Source: Acidobacteriota bacterium
Lineage (GTDB): Bacteria > Pseudomonadota > Alphaproteobacteria > Caulobacterales > Hyphomonadaceae
Reading direction: 5' to 3'
DNA length: 64,000 nucleotides
NCBI GenBank assembly: GCA_016712445.1
Contig: JADJRB010000001.1
Coordinates: 2,046,001 to 2,110,000 of the forward strand
Both the position numbers and the translations under genes were made by a program. Position 1 is the stretch's first letter. Every line of letters begins with the position of its first letter. A model generated the notes under the pieces. The model had not been told where the DNA came from. It worked only from the letters and a program-made list of their open reading frames with translations, and made no database searches. Below, one piece after another: positions 54,074 through 62,480 of this stretch.

Positions 54074-54787
54074 ATGCGCGTCCTATTGATTGAAGATGAC
54101 CGGGCCCTTGCGCGCTCCATCGAGCTGATGCTGAAAGCCGCGGGCTTCAACGTCTATATGACGGACCTCGGCGAAGACGGCGTCGACCTCGGCAAGGTCT
54201 ACGAGTACGACATGATCCTCCTCGATCTGTCGCTGCCGGACATCTCGGGCTTTGAAGTCCTGAAACAGCTGCGCATGAGCCGCGTCAACACGCCGGTCAT
54301 GATCCTCTCGGGCAACCCGGACATCGAAGCGAAGGTGAAAACCCTCGGCTACGGCGCCGACGATTACCTCACCAAGCCGTTCAACAAGGACGAGCTGATC
54401 GCCCGCATCACCGCCATCGTGCGCCGCTCGAAAGGCCATGCCGAGAGCGTCATCCGCACCGGCGAAATCCTGGTCAACCTGGATGCCAAGACGGTCGAAG
54501 TCGAAGGCGACCGCGTGCACCTGACCGGCAAGGAATACGCGATGTTCGAGCTGCTCTCGCTGCGCAAGGGCACCACGCTCACCAAGGAAATGTTCCTCAA
54601 CCACCTCTATGGCGGCATGGACGAACCGGAACTCAAGATCATCGACGTGTTCATCTGTAAACTCCGCAAGAAGCTGCAGCAGGCGACCGGCGGCAACCAC
54701 TATATCGAGACCGTCTGGGGCCGGGGATACGTCCTTCGCGACCCGCGTCCGGGCTCGAAGTCTGCCGAAATCGACGAAGCCGCCTGA
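54074..54787 (+). CDS. ctrA: Cell-cycle response regulator CtrA
   Basis: 237 residues. OmpR-type regulator: receiver with acidic pocket IEDDR, phospho-acceptor D51 (LLDLSLPD) and K in YLTKPF, then a winged helix with the recognition segment DVFICKLRKKL and GRGYVLRDP. Near-identical in style to the alphaproteobacterial CtrA orthologues that time DNA replication, division and flagellar genes. The C-terminus ends in Ala-Ala, as in the ClpXP degradation tag of Caulobacter CtrA. A strong hairpin terminator follows 22 bases later. Confidence 0.97.
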   Translation: MRVLLIEDDRALARSIELMLKAAGFNVYMTDLGEDGVDLGKVYEYDMILLDLSLPDISGFEVLKQLRMSRVNTPVMILSGNPDIEAKVKTLGYGADDYLTKPFNKDELIARITAIVRRSKGHAESVIRTGEILVNLDAKTVEVEGDRVHLTGKEYAMFELLSLRKGTTLTKEMFLNHLYGGMDEPELKIIDVFICKLRKKLQQATGGNHYIETVWGRGYVLRDPRPGSKSAEIDEAA

Positions 54788-54809
54788 GGCGCTTTGTGCC
54801 CGGAAGTAA

Positions 54810-54838
54810 AAACACCCCGGCCCTGCGCCGGGGTGTTT
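54810..54838 (+). terminator. Rho-independent terminator of ctrA
   Basis: A perfect 12-bp stem pairs AAACACCCCGGC (54810-54821) with 54827-54838 around the loop CCTGC. The stem ends in a short T-run (TGTTT). It lies 22 bases past the ctrA stop and is the clearest terminator in the window. Confidence 0.88.
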
Positions 54839-54966
54839 GCATTTCAGGCCTCTATGCAACGCATTTCAGGCCAAACGCACCCTGAAAATCCTGCTGCGTC
54901 AGCGCGTTGCAAAATAGTTGCCCCGAACTTGTCCGCCTCCGCCTGCGCCGGGGGTAAACTGCATGA

Positions 54967-55353
54967 ATGTACGCCATCACCCGCCTCCGCCAGCACCCGC
55001 ACTTCGCGCCCTTCTTCGCGCATGTGCACCCGCTGTGCTGGCTGATCCTCTGGTGGGAGCTCAATCGTCTGCTCCGATGGTTCAACGCACACGGAATTGG
55101 CAACGCGCTCTATTCGGTCAACGAATGGGGCTTCGTCGACATCCACTGTGTCGTCGCCAAGCCAGACCCGAACGCCTACAAACCCGCCCAGCGAACCTTC
55201 CGTCCCCTGACGGACCCCTCCTGGGAGTCTGCCGTTCCAGCCTGTCTGCAAACCGAGGCAACGCCCGACGTCATCCTCCCATACATAGCGGGTAAGTTGT
55301 CACCGCGGGTGACGGAGGGAGCCGGAGCCCTCACCCTCCTCGACACCTCCTAG
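54967..55353 (+). CDS. Small hypothetical protein, C-terminus possibly made by a repeat
   Basis: A 128-residue protein. It begins MYAITRLRQHPHFAPFF and has one hydrophobic segment rich in Trp (HPLCWLILWWELNRLLRW), then a soluble part with PNAYKPAQRTF and DPSWESAVPACL. I do not recognise the family. The last ~20 codons coincide with inverted repeats (55299-55313 and 55314-55339), so the C-terminus may have been supplied by an inserted palindromic element. No ribosome-binding site is evident. Antisense frames are weaker. Confidence 0.5.
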   Translation: MYAITRLRQHPHFAPFFAHVHPLCWLILWWELNRLLRWFNAHGIGNALYSVNEWGFVDIHCVVAKPDPNAYKPAQRTFRPLTDPSWESAVPACLQTEATPDVILPYIAGKLSPRVTEGAGALTLLDTS

Positions 55354-55491
55354 ACGCCGCTCATCCCGACGAAAGCCGGGACCCAGTGCATCAATCTGCA
55401 CCCTCTCCGCAGATGCCTGCGAAGGCAGGCATCCAGACTTCGCCTCCGCCGCAAGAACTGGACCCCTGCCTGCGCAGGGGTCTGCGGAGAG
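55299..55491. repeat. Cluster of palindromic repeat hairpins
   Basis: Several inverted repeats are packed together. GTCACC/GGTGAC flank GCG at 55299-55313. TGCCTGC/GCAGGCA form a hairpin at 55414-55431. GACCCCTGC (55461-55469) pairs with 55474-55482. An outer pair CTCTCCGCAGA (55403-55413) is complementary to 55481-55491. Like the element at 8226, it looks like a dispersed palindrome; the motif set differs. The stretch 55354-55545 holds no gene. Confidence 0.7.
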
Positions 55492-55545
55492 CTCACATCA
55501 AGAACCAGAAACCGGCCGGCTCATCCCCGCGTCCGGCCGCACGCG

Positions 55546-55992
55546 CTACTTCTTCGCGCGCGCTTCCGCCGTGCCTCGCCGGGCCAGCTCGTCGGCCCGC
55601 TCGTTGCCTTCGTCGCCGTCATGACCGCGGACCCATTTCCAGGTGATCTCATGGCGCGCGCAGGCCTCTTCCATCGCCATCCACAGATCCTGGTTTTTCA
55701 CGGGCTTCTTGTCGGCGGTCTTCCAGCCATTGCGCTTCCAGCCCTTGATCCATTTGGTCAGGCCGTCCTTCACATAGGTGGAATCGACATGCAGCGTGAC
55801 CTTCGAAGGCCGCTTCAGCGCGTTCAGCGCTTCGATCACCGCCATCATTTCCATGCGGTTGTTGGTGGTCGCCGGATCGCCGCCGAACAGTTCCTTCTCG
55901 TGGCCGTTCCAGCGGATCAGCGCGCCCCAGCCGCCGGGGCCCGGGTTGCCGCTGCACGCGCCGTCTGTCCACATCTCGATCGTGTCGGTCAT
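55546..55992 (-). CDS. rnhA: Ribonuclease HI
   Basis: 148 residues. Cleaves the RNA strand of RNA-DNA hybrids. The catalytic carboxylates D10, E48, D70 and D134 and the helper H124 fall at exactly the E. coli numbering, in WTDGACSGNPGPGGWG, NNRMEM, HVDS and NERADELA. Full length and intact. It lies 37 bases after a membrane-protein gene that overlaps thrB, recalling the thrB-rnhA neighbourhood of other alphaproteobacteria. Confidence 0.97.
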   Translation of the reverse strand: MTDTIEMWTDGACSGNPGPGGWGALIRWNGHEKELFGGDPATTNNRMEMMAVIEALNALKRPSKVTLHVDSTYVKDGLTKWIKGWKRNGWKTADKKPVKNQDLWMAMEEACARHEITWKWVRGHDGDEGNERADELARRGTAEARAKK

Positions 55993-56029
55993 GCCCGCGA
56001 GGTGGCCCGCTTCGCCCGGAGCGTCAAGT

Positions 56030-56590
56030 TCAGAACACGCTGAGGTCGACGTCCTGCAGCTGCCGCGCCGGCGCGACGATCAGGTGAACGAGATAGCCGC
56101 ACAGCGTGCCGGCGGCGGCGCCTACGCTGCCTCCAGCGACTAGCGCACCGGTGGCCGACGCCCAGCCGCCGAACCAGCCGAACACGAACGTCGTGCCGCC
56201 GACGAGGATGGCGCCCCAGATCGCCCCCCAGCGCAGGTAGGGGAGCCGCGCCGTGATGCCCCGGTGCGGAAACCGCCCGATTGACAGGCCGAGCGCCAGC
56301 GCGGCGGCCGGCACCGTGATGAAGAACAGGAAGAAGTTCAGCGCCGCCAGCTGCAACGCCATCTGCATACCGCCCAGCACCCCGCTCTGGCCGACCGCGA
56401 GGCCGCCGAAGCCGAGGATGCCGAAAGCAAGGCTCATCAGTCCAAGGAGTATGTAGCCCAGCAAGGTCACGCTCAGGCAGGCCGCGAAGGACGCCACCAG
56501 CAGGGCCAGCCGGATCCGCTTCACGCGCTTCGGACGGGGCGAGGTCGCATAGGCGGGAAGCGCTGTGCTGCTTTCCGCCCCGGTCGTCAT
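56030..56590 (-). CDS. Membrane protein of unknown function, thrB-linked
   Basis: A 186-residue protein with four to five hydrophobic helices (ALLVASFAACLSVTLLGYILLGL, LAALNFFLFFITVPAAALALG, AIWGAILVGGTTFVFGWFGG, AAAGTLCGYLVHLIV) and a short cytosolic Arg/Lys-rich N-terminus. No family is recognised. Its start overlaps the thrB stop by four bases (ATGA), so it is translated with thrB. Confidence 0.7.
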   Translation of the reverse strand: MTTGAESSTALPAYATSPRPKRVKRIRLALLVASFAACLSVTLLGYILLGLMSLAFGILGFGGLAVGQSGVLGGMQMALQLAALNFFLFFITVPAAALALGLSIGRFPHRGITARLPYLRWGAIWGAILVGGTTFVFGWFGGWASATGALVAGGSVGAAAGTLCGYLVHLIVAPARQLQDVDLSVF

Positions 56591-57573
56591 GCCCCGTATC
56601 CCTCTGCGCGGTCCATGCGCAGATGGAAAGCCAGCCGCGCGGCATATTCAAGGGGGTTCTTGGGCCTCACCAAGGCACCCGCCGGGGTTGAGGTCCAGTC
56701 GACCAGCCGGGTCAGGAAAAACCGCATCGCCGCCCCAAGGCACAGCGCGGGCAGGGCTGATCGCTCGTCGTCGCCCAGCGGGCGCACCGACTGGTAACCG
56801 GCGATCAGCGCCGCGCCTTTGGAGAAATTGTATTCCAGCCGCGAGGCATCGCTCGCATTGCCTTCGTCGAAAGCCCAGGCGTTGAGGCAGACCGCGAGAT
56901 CATAGGCGAGCGCATCGGTGCAGGCGAAATAGAAGTCGATCGCCCCTGAAAAGCTGTCGCCGAGGAAGAAGGCATTGTCGGGAAACAGGTCCGCATGGAT
57001 GGTGCCGCGCGGCAGCGTGCTCGAGAAGGCCCGCGCCTTGCGGATCACCGCGAAGGCGTCGTCCACCGTTGCGGCCAGCCCTGCCTGCAACGCCTCGGCG
57101 TCTTCGCTGCGCCCCTCCCACAGGCGGCTCCAGGCTTTCGGGCCGAGCGAGTTTTCCCGCACCATCGCGAAGTCGGCGAGCGCCAGGTGCATCTGCGCCA
57201 GTCCTTCGCCCAGCGCCCGGCATTGGCGCACGTTCGGACGGCGCGGCGACAGGCCTTCAAGGAAAGTGATGATCACCGCCGGCCGGCCTTCCAGCGTGCG
57301 CAGGGCCTCGCCGTCGCGGCCCATCACCGGCTCGGGGCAGGGATAACCCTTCGCCGCGAGATGCTGCTTCAGGCCGATGAAGTAGGGCAGCTCGGCCGCG
57401 TTCACCCGCTTCTCGAACAGGGTGAGGATGAAGCGGCCTTTCTCCGTCTCGAGATAGTAGTTCGAGTTCTCCACGCCCTCGGCGATGCCCTTGAAGGAAA
57501 GGGCCGCGCCAAGGTCGTAGGCGGAGAGGAACTCCGTCAGCGCCTCATCGGAAACTTGCGTGTAAACCGCCAT
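56587..57573 (-). CDS. thrB: Homoserine kinase (choline-kinase-fold type)
   Basis: 328 residues. Phosphorylates homoserine in threonine synthesis. This is the APH/choline-kinase-fold ThrB of alphaproteobacteria, not the GHMP type of E. coli. Segments: FKGIAEGVENSNYYLET, RFILTLFEKRV, the catalytic IHADLFPDNAFFL and AIDFYFACTDALAYDLAVCLNAW. It overlaps the membrane-protein gene, with rnhA after that. The upstream transporter gene on the same strand ends 11 bases before it. Confidence 0.93.
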   Translation of the reverse strand: MAVYTQVSDEALTEFLSAYDLGAALSFKGIAEGVENSNYYLETEKGRFILTLFEKRVNAAELPYFIGLKQHLAAKGYPCPEPVMGRDGEALRTLEGRPAVIITFLEGLSPRRPNVRQCRALGEGLAQMHLALADFAMVRENSLGPKAWSRLWEGRSEDAEALQAGLAATVDDAFAVIRKARAFSSTLPRGTIHADLFPDNAFFLGDSFSGAIDFYFACTDALAYDLAVCLNAWAFDEGNASDASRLEYNFSKGAALIAGYQSVRPLGDDERSALPALCLGAAMRFFLTRLVDWTSTPAGALVRPKNPLEYAARLAFHLRMDRAEGYGA

Positions 57574-57584
57574 CGGCGGCGGAC

Positions 57585-59084
57585 TTACGCAGTTTTTGAC
57601 AGCATGTCACGCTGCAGCGTCTTGCCGGCCAGCAGGTAGTGGATCGCTGCCCAGCCATACAGCGTGCAGAAGGTCACGATGGTCCACTGCAAGGCTTTGG
57701 CATTGGCCGTGGTGCAGGCTGCTACCTGTTCGGCGGTCAGGTCGGCGACCGCCTTGCAGGCTTCGATCGAGAGGCCGAGATCCGCGCCGCTCAGCATGTT
57801 CGCCTTGATGACCGAGGAAAGGATTCCGGCCAGCGTCGGGCCAAGGCCGATGCCGATCAGGTTGACCGCGAACAGCGTGATCGCGACGGCTGTCGCCCGT
57901 GTCCGGCTGTCGACCACGCCGGCGGAGACGGCATACATCGGGCCGAGGTAGAAATAGTGCAGCGTCGCCGCCAGCATCAGCGGCGGGATCATCCCGGCGA
58001 CCGTCGGGCTGAGATATCCCATCCAGTAGAGCGGGACGGAAACGCCCATGCCGAGGGCCGGCATCCAGGAGAGGGCCGTCGGGTAGCGCTTCGACATCTT
58101 GTCGGCGAGGAAGCCGGACAGGAAGACGCCTAGCGCCGCCATCAGGCCGAGCACCAGCGAGAAGATGAGCGCCGCTTCGGTCAGCGTCAGGTTGTGGGTG
58201 CGCAGCAGGAACGAGGTCGAGAAGGCCGCGATGCCATACCCCGCGAATGAGGCAATCGCGGCGCCTGCAACCACGTGCACATAGGTCGGTTTTTTCATCA
58301 AGCCCTGAAGCGCGGTCAGGAAGCCGTCAGGCGTTGCCTTGCGGGCGGCGTCCGGCGGATCGGAATAGCCGCGCGGCGGCTCCTTGACCGTCAGTCCAAT
58401 GATGATCGCAAAGATCACGCCGGGCAGGCCGACGGCGACGAACGCGATGCGCCAGCCTTCGACATTCTCCCAGGCGATCAGGTTCTGCGCCCAGGTCCAG
58501 CCCCACGAGCCCAGCACGGCGTGGACGTTGTGGCCGGTGATGTAGTCGTTGATAGGCCCGGCGGAGAGGCCCGCCAGCATGCCGCCGAGCGGCACGCCCA
58601 GCGCGTAGATCGAGGCGGCCGTGGCGCGGCTGGTCGGCTTGAAATAATCGGCGATCACGGACTGCGCCGGCGGCGTGCAGCCGGCTTCGCCGACGCCCAC
58701 CATCAGGCGGAAGATGAAGAGGGTGATGAAGCTCGTCGCGAAACCGCAGAGCACCGTCATCAGGCTCCACAGCGTGAGCGAGACGACGATGATCAGCATC
58801 CGGCTGCGCCGTTCGGCGACGCGGGCAATCGGAATGCCGAGCGTCGTATAGAAGATCGCGAAGGCGAGCCCGCCCAGCACACCCATGTGCCAGTCTTCGA
58901 GCTTGAGGGACAATTTCATCGGCTCCGTCAGGATCGCGAAGATCGAGCGGTCGATGAAGTTGAAGATGTAAACAACGAGCAGCGAAGAGAGCACATAGCC
59001 GCGGTAAAGCGGTGTGCCGAATCCGGTCTTGTAACCGGGTTCGGCTTCGGCGGTTGTCTGGCTAGGGGTGGCGGCGTCGGTCAT
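57585..59084 (-). CDS. Spinster-like MFS transporter, paralogue 1
   Basis: 499 residues, about twelve membrane helices. Conserved segments FNFIDRSIFAILTEPMKL, RLMVGVGEAGCTPPAQSVIADYF and GIPIARVAERRSR mark the spinster-like MFS subgroup, common next to catabolic genes in sphingomonads and hyphomonads. Substrate unknown. A TGGAG site supports the start at 59084. It is clearly homologous to the next gene on the same strand, with a loop insert of its own near residues 170-190. Confidence 0.87.
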   Translation of the reverse strand: MTDAATPSQTTAEAEPGYKTGFGTPLYRGYVLSSLLVVYIFNFIDRSIFAILTEPMKLSLKLEDWHMGVLGGLAFAIFYTTLGIPIARVAERRSRMLIIVVSLTLWSLMTVLCGFATSFITLFIFRLMVGVGEAGCTPPAQSVIADYFKPTSRATAASIYALGVPLGGMLAGLSAGPINDYITGHNVHAVLGSWGWTWAQNLIAWENVEGWRIAFVAVGLPGVIFAIIIGLTVKEPPRGYSDPPDAARKATPDGFLTALQGLMKKPTYVHVVAGAAIASFAGYGIAAFSTSFLLRTHNLTLTEAALIFSLVLGLMAALGVFLSGFLADKMSKRYPTALSWMPALGMGVSVPLYWMGYLSPTVAGMIPPLMLAATLHYFYLGPMYAVSAGVVDSRTRATAVAITLFAVNLIGIGLGPTLAGILSSVIKANMLSGADLGLSIEACKAVADLTAEQVAACTTANAKALQWTIVTFCTLYGWAAIHYLLAGKTLQRDMLSKTA

Positions 59085-59121
59085 TCGGGTCTCCACGACA
59101 GTCAGGCAAAGGCGGATGGGA

Positions 59122-60618
59122 TCAGGTGGCGGGGCTCCAGCGATCTTTCTGGTAGGTTCGGGCAGCAAGGAAATAGAAGGCGGCGGCGATGACGAAGAAC
59201 ATCACGGTCGCCACCATCGACTGGCGCAGCCCCTCGGCATAGGCCGAGCAGAGCGCGGGGCCGGTCTCGCCGAGTTCGGCCATCCGGCCTGCGCACCAGC
59301 CGGGATTGAAGTTGGCGAACGCTTCTTCGAGGCCCGCCTTCTTCACGATGCCGCCCATGAAGGCGCTGCTCATCATGCCGGTGAACAGCGGGCCGATGCC
59401 GTTGCCGATCAGGCTGATGATCAGCAGCATCACCGACACGGTGGTGGCGCGCGACCGCGGGCTGACGATCGAGGTCGACACGGTGTACTGCGCGCCGAGG
59501 TAAGCATAATGGGCGATCGCCGCGATGATCCACATCCAGAAGGCAAAGCCGAGGGTCGGGCTGCGGAAGGCGAGGACGTAAGCCGGAATGGCGATCAGCA
59601 GGCCAACGCCCGGCAGCCAGGCGGCCACTGAGGGAAAGCGCGTCGACAGCTTCTCGGACAGGAACCCGCCGAGGAAGGTGCCGAAGGCGGCAACCGCTGC
59701 CAGCGGGGCGCCGTAGTTGATGGCGGCCTCGTGGACGCTGACGCCGTGCACACGCATCAGGAACGGCGCCTGGAAACTGATCAGGCCATAGCCGACGAAG
59801 GCCACGAAGGCGGCGCCGAGCGAAAGGGTCCAGAAGGTCGGCTTGGTGCCGAATTCCCGGAACGCCTCGAAGAAGCCGGCCTTCTCGACCGGCGCGGTGC
59901 CCTTGGGATCGGAGAAGCCGCGCGGCGGCTCGCGGGCGGTGAGCCAGAGGATGATCGCCACGAGGATGCCGGGGGCGCCGATCAGCACGAAGGCGAGGCG
60001 CCAGCCTTCGACGGTTTCCCACTGGATGCCGCTGAACAGGCCGCCGAGGCCGATGGACGAGAGCCAGGCACCCATGTCGGGCCCCTTGATGCTGGCAATC
60101 GTGCCGCCGAACAGCTGGGCGAGGACGCCGCCGAGCGTGACACCCATCGAGTAGATGCCGATGGCATTGGCGCGGCTCTTGGGCGGGTAATAATCGGTGA
60201 TGATCGAGTTGGCAGGCGGGGTGCAGCCGGCTTCACCGATTGCAACGCCGACGCGGAACAGCAGCAGCCAGATGAAGCTGGCGGCGAGACCGCACAGCAC
60301 GGTCATCAACGACCAGACAATGACGCAGAGCGCGATGATGAAGACGCGGTTGCCGCGGTCGGCCCACATCGCGATCGGGATTCCCATCAGCGCATAGAAC
60401 AGCGCGAAGGGCGGGCCGGTCAGCAGGCCCCATTGGCCATCGGTCAGGTTGAACGTGTTGATGATCGGCTGCGCGACGACCGTGATGACCGTGCGGTCAA
60501 TGAAGTTCAGTGTGTAGATGAGCGTCAGGGCGATCAGGACATAGGAACGGTACCCCTTGGTGCCGAAACCCGTGATGTGTCCGTTCGCGCTGTCAGCCGT
60601 AGCCGCAGTGGCCGTCAT
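59122..60618 (-). CDS. Spinster-like MFS transporter, paralogue 2
   Basis: 498 residues with the same architecture as its neighbour: LNFIDRTVITVVAQPIINTF, GVAIGEAGCTPPANSIITDYY and GIPIAMWADRGNR. The two differ at many positions, so the duplication is old. GGGAGG lies correctly before the ATG at 60618. It is the promoter-proximal gene of the pair; paralogue 1 begins 37 bases after its stop. Divergent from the ABC-F gene across a 254-base gap. Confidence 0.87.
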   Translation of the reverse strand: MTATAATADSANGHITGFGTKGYRSYVLIALTLIYTLNFIDRTVITVVAQPIINTFNLTDGQWGLLTGPPFALFYALMGIPIAMWADRGNRVFIIALCVIVWSLMTVLCGLAASFIWLLLFRVGVAIGEAGCTPPANSIITDYYPPKSRANAIGIYSMGVTLGGVLAQLFGGTIASIKGPDMGAWLSSIGLGGLFSGIQWETVEGWRLAFVLIGAPGILVAIILWLTAREPPRGFSDPKGTAPVEKAGFFEAFREFGTKPTFWTLSLGAAFVAFVGYGLISFQAPFLMRVHGVSVHEAAINYGAPLAAVAAFGTFLGGFLSEKLSTRFPSVAAWLPGVGLLIAIPAYVLAFRSPTLGFAFWMWIIAAIAHYAYLGAQYTVSTSIVSPRSRATTVSVMLLIISLIGNGIGPLFTGMMSSAFMGGIVKKAGLEEAFANFNPGWCAGRMAELGETGPALCSAYAEGLRQSMVATVMFFVIAAAFYFLAARTYQKDRWSPAT

Positions 60619-60820
60619 TGTCCGTCGCCTCCCAGGGGATAAACGCGCTTCTGCCGGCGCGCCTTGATCTTTGCGGGACGGTAACGTGACCGCTGCGCCC
60701 TGCAAGTCTTATCGTCAGGTCAGGTTGGCGCGGGCCGGTTTTCTTCCCCGGCGGGAGTTGTAACCGCCCGCTTGTATGCTTAACTCGCCGTCGCACGCCC
60801 GGAACAGGAGAGCCTGCATC

Positions 60821-60925
60821 ATGGATCACTTCAGCAAATCGACCGCCCTCGGATCAGTTTGCCGGAAGACCCATGCTCATGCCTGCCTCGATTACCCTGT
60901 CTCACCTGACCTTCGCGCTGCCTGA
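60821..60925 (+). CDS. Possible leader peptide upstream of the ABC-F gene
   Basis: A 34-codon reading frame starting MDHFSKSTALGS and stopping at 60925. It has a better ribosome-binding site (CAGGAGAG) than the ABC-F gene itself. It overlaps the ABC-F start codon at 60873 in another frame. ABC-F resistance genes are often controlled by ribosome stalling on such leaders. Coding is unproven; it could be chance. Confidence 0.35.
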   Translation: MDHFSKSTALGSVCRKTHAHACLDYPVSPDLRAA

Positions 60926-62480
60926 CGGCCGGGTTCTTTTTTCAGACCTTGATTTCAGTTTCAATCAGGAACGCACTGGTCTCGTCGGCCAGAACGGCGT
61001 CGGCAAGTCGACGCTGCTTCGCCTGATCACGGGTGAGGCGGCGCCCGCCGCCGGGACCGTGTCGGTTACCGGCGGGATCGGGGTGCTGCGTCAGGTGCTG
61101 GCGCCTTCGCCGGACGAAACGCTGGCGGACCTGTTCGGAATCGCCGGCGCGCTTGCCTGCCTGAGCCGGATCGAAGCCGGCGAGGGCAGCGAGGCTGACT
61201 TCGGCGCGGCCGACTGGACGCTGGACGCGCGCCTCGCCGAGGCGCTCGCCCGCGCCGGGCTCGAAGCAGCGCCGGGCACTCCGCTTTCGGCGCTCTCGGG
61301 CGGTCAGCGCACCCGCGCCGCCCTCGCTGCCCTGATTTTCGACGCGCCGGATTTCCTGCTGCTCGACGAGCCGACCAACAATCTCGACCGCGACGGCCGG
61401 CGGGCGGTGGCGCAGATGCTGGCGGAATGGAAGGGCGGCGCGCTGGTCGTCAGCCACGACCGCGAATTGCTCGAAGGCATGGACGCGATCGTCGAACTCA
61501 CGACGCTGGGCGCGGCCCGTTATGGCGGCGGCTGGAGCGCGTTCGAGGCGCGCAAGGCGCTCGAGCTCGGCGCCGCCCGGCAGGATCTCGCAGAGGCCGA
61601 ACGCCAGCTGGACGAGACGGCGGAGAAGGTGCAGCGCGCCGCCGAACGCAAGGCCCGGCGCGACGGCGCCGGCAAGCGCAAGGCCGCGCGGGGCGGCGCG
61701 CCGCGCATCCTGCTCGGTGCCATGAAGCGGCGCGCCGAAGCCTCCAGCGGTGACCTGCAGAACCTCTCCGAACGCCTCGTCGCCGAAGCGGAAGCCTCGG
61801 CAGCGGCGGCGCGGGCGCGTATCGAAGTGCTCGAGAAGATGAAGGTGGCGGTGCCGCCCTCGAGGCTGGCGCCCGGCAAGGTCGTGCTGAAGCTGGCCGA
61901 TGTGTCGGCGGGCTATGCGCCGTCAGCGCCGGTGCTGCGCGGGCTCAGCTTCGAGATTCGCGGGCCGGAACGCGTCGCCGTGAGCGGGCCGAACGGGGCC
62001 GGCAAGTCGACGCTGCTGAAGGTCATCACGGGCGCGCTTGCGCCTTTCGCAGGTGAGGTGCGTGTGCATGTGCCCTGGGTGATGCTGGATCAGGATGTCA
62101 GCCTGCTGGATCCGGCCCAGACCATCCTCGAAAACTTCCGGCGTCTTAATCCGCAGGCGGACGAAAACGCCTGCCGGGCGGCGCTTGCACGCTTCCGTTT
62201 CCGGGCCGGGGCGGCGCTTCAGGGGGCGGCCTCGCTCAGCGGCGGAGAGCGGCTGCGCGCGGGCCTCGCGGCGGTACTCGGCGGGCTTTCGCCGCCGCAG
62301 CTCCTGATCCTCGATGAGCCGACGAACCATCTCGACATCGCCTCGCTCGAAGCGGTCGAGGCGGGCCTCTCCGCCTATGACGGCGCGCTGCTGGTGGTCA
62401 GCCATGATGCGGCCTTCCTGGAGCGCATCGGCATCGCGCGCAGGATCGATCTCAGATCAGGCCGGCCGAGCGAAAGCTGA
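60873..62480 (+). CDS. ABC-F family ATPase
   Basis: 535 residues, two ABC domains in one chain and no membrane segments. Domain 1: Walker A GQNGVGKST, signature LSGGQRTRAAL, Walker B LLLDEPTNNLD. A charged helical linker (about 235-325) separates it from domain 2: GPNGAGKST, LSGGERLRAGL, LILDEPTNHLD. ABC-F proteins act on the ribosome in translation quality control or antibiotic protection. A GGAAG lies before the ATG; a second ATG two codons later is also possible. The 3' end overlaps radC by 29 bases, convergent. Confidence 0.93.
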   Translation: MLMPASITLSHLTFALPDGRVLFSDLDFSFNQERTGLVGQNGVGKSTLLRLITGEAAPAAGTVSVTGGIGVLRQVLAPSPDETLADLFGIAGALACLSRIEAGEGSEADFGAADWTLDARLAEALARAGLEAAPGTPLSALSGGQRTRAALAALIFDAPDFLLLDEPTNNLDRDGRRAVAQMLAEWKGGALVVSHDRELLEGMDAIVELTTLGAARYGGGWSAFEARKALELGAARQDLAEAERQLDETAEKVQRAAERKARRDGAGKRKAARGGAPRILLGAMKRRAEASSGDLQNLSERLVAEAEASAAAARARIEVLEKMKVAVPPSRLAPGKVVLKLADVSAGYAPSAPVLRGLSFEIRGPERVAVSGPNGAGKSTLLKVITGALAPFAGEVRVHVPWVMLDQDVSLLDPAQTILENFRRLNPQADENACRAALARFRFRAGAALQGAASLSGGERLRAGLAAVLGGLSPPQLLILDEPTNHLDIASLEAVEAGLSAYDGALLVVSHDAAFLERIGIARRIDLRSGRPSES

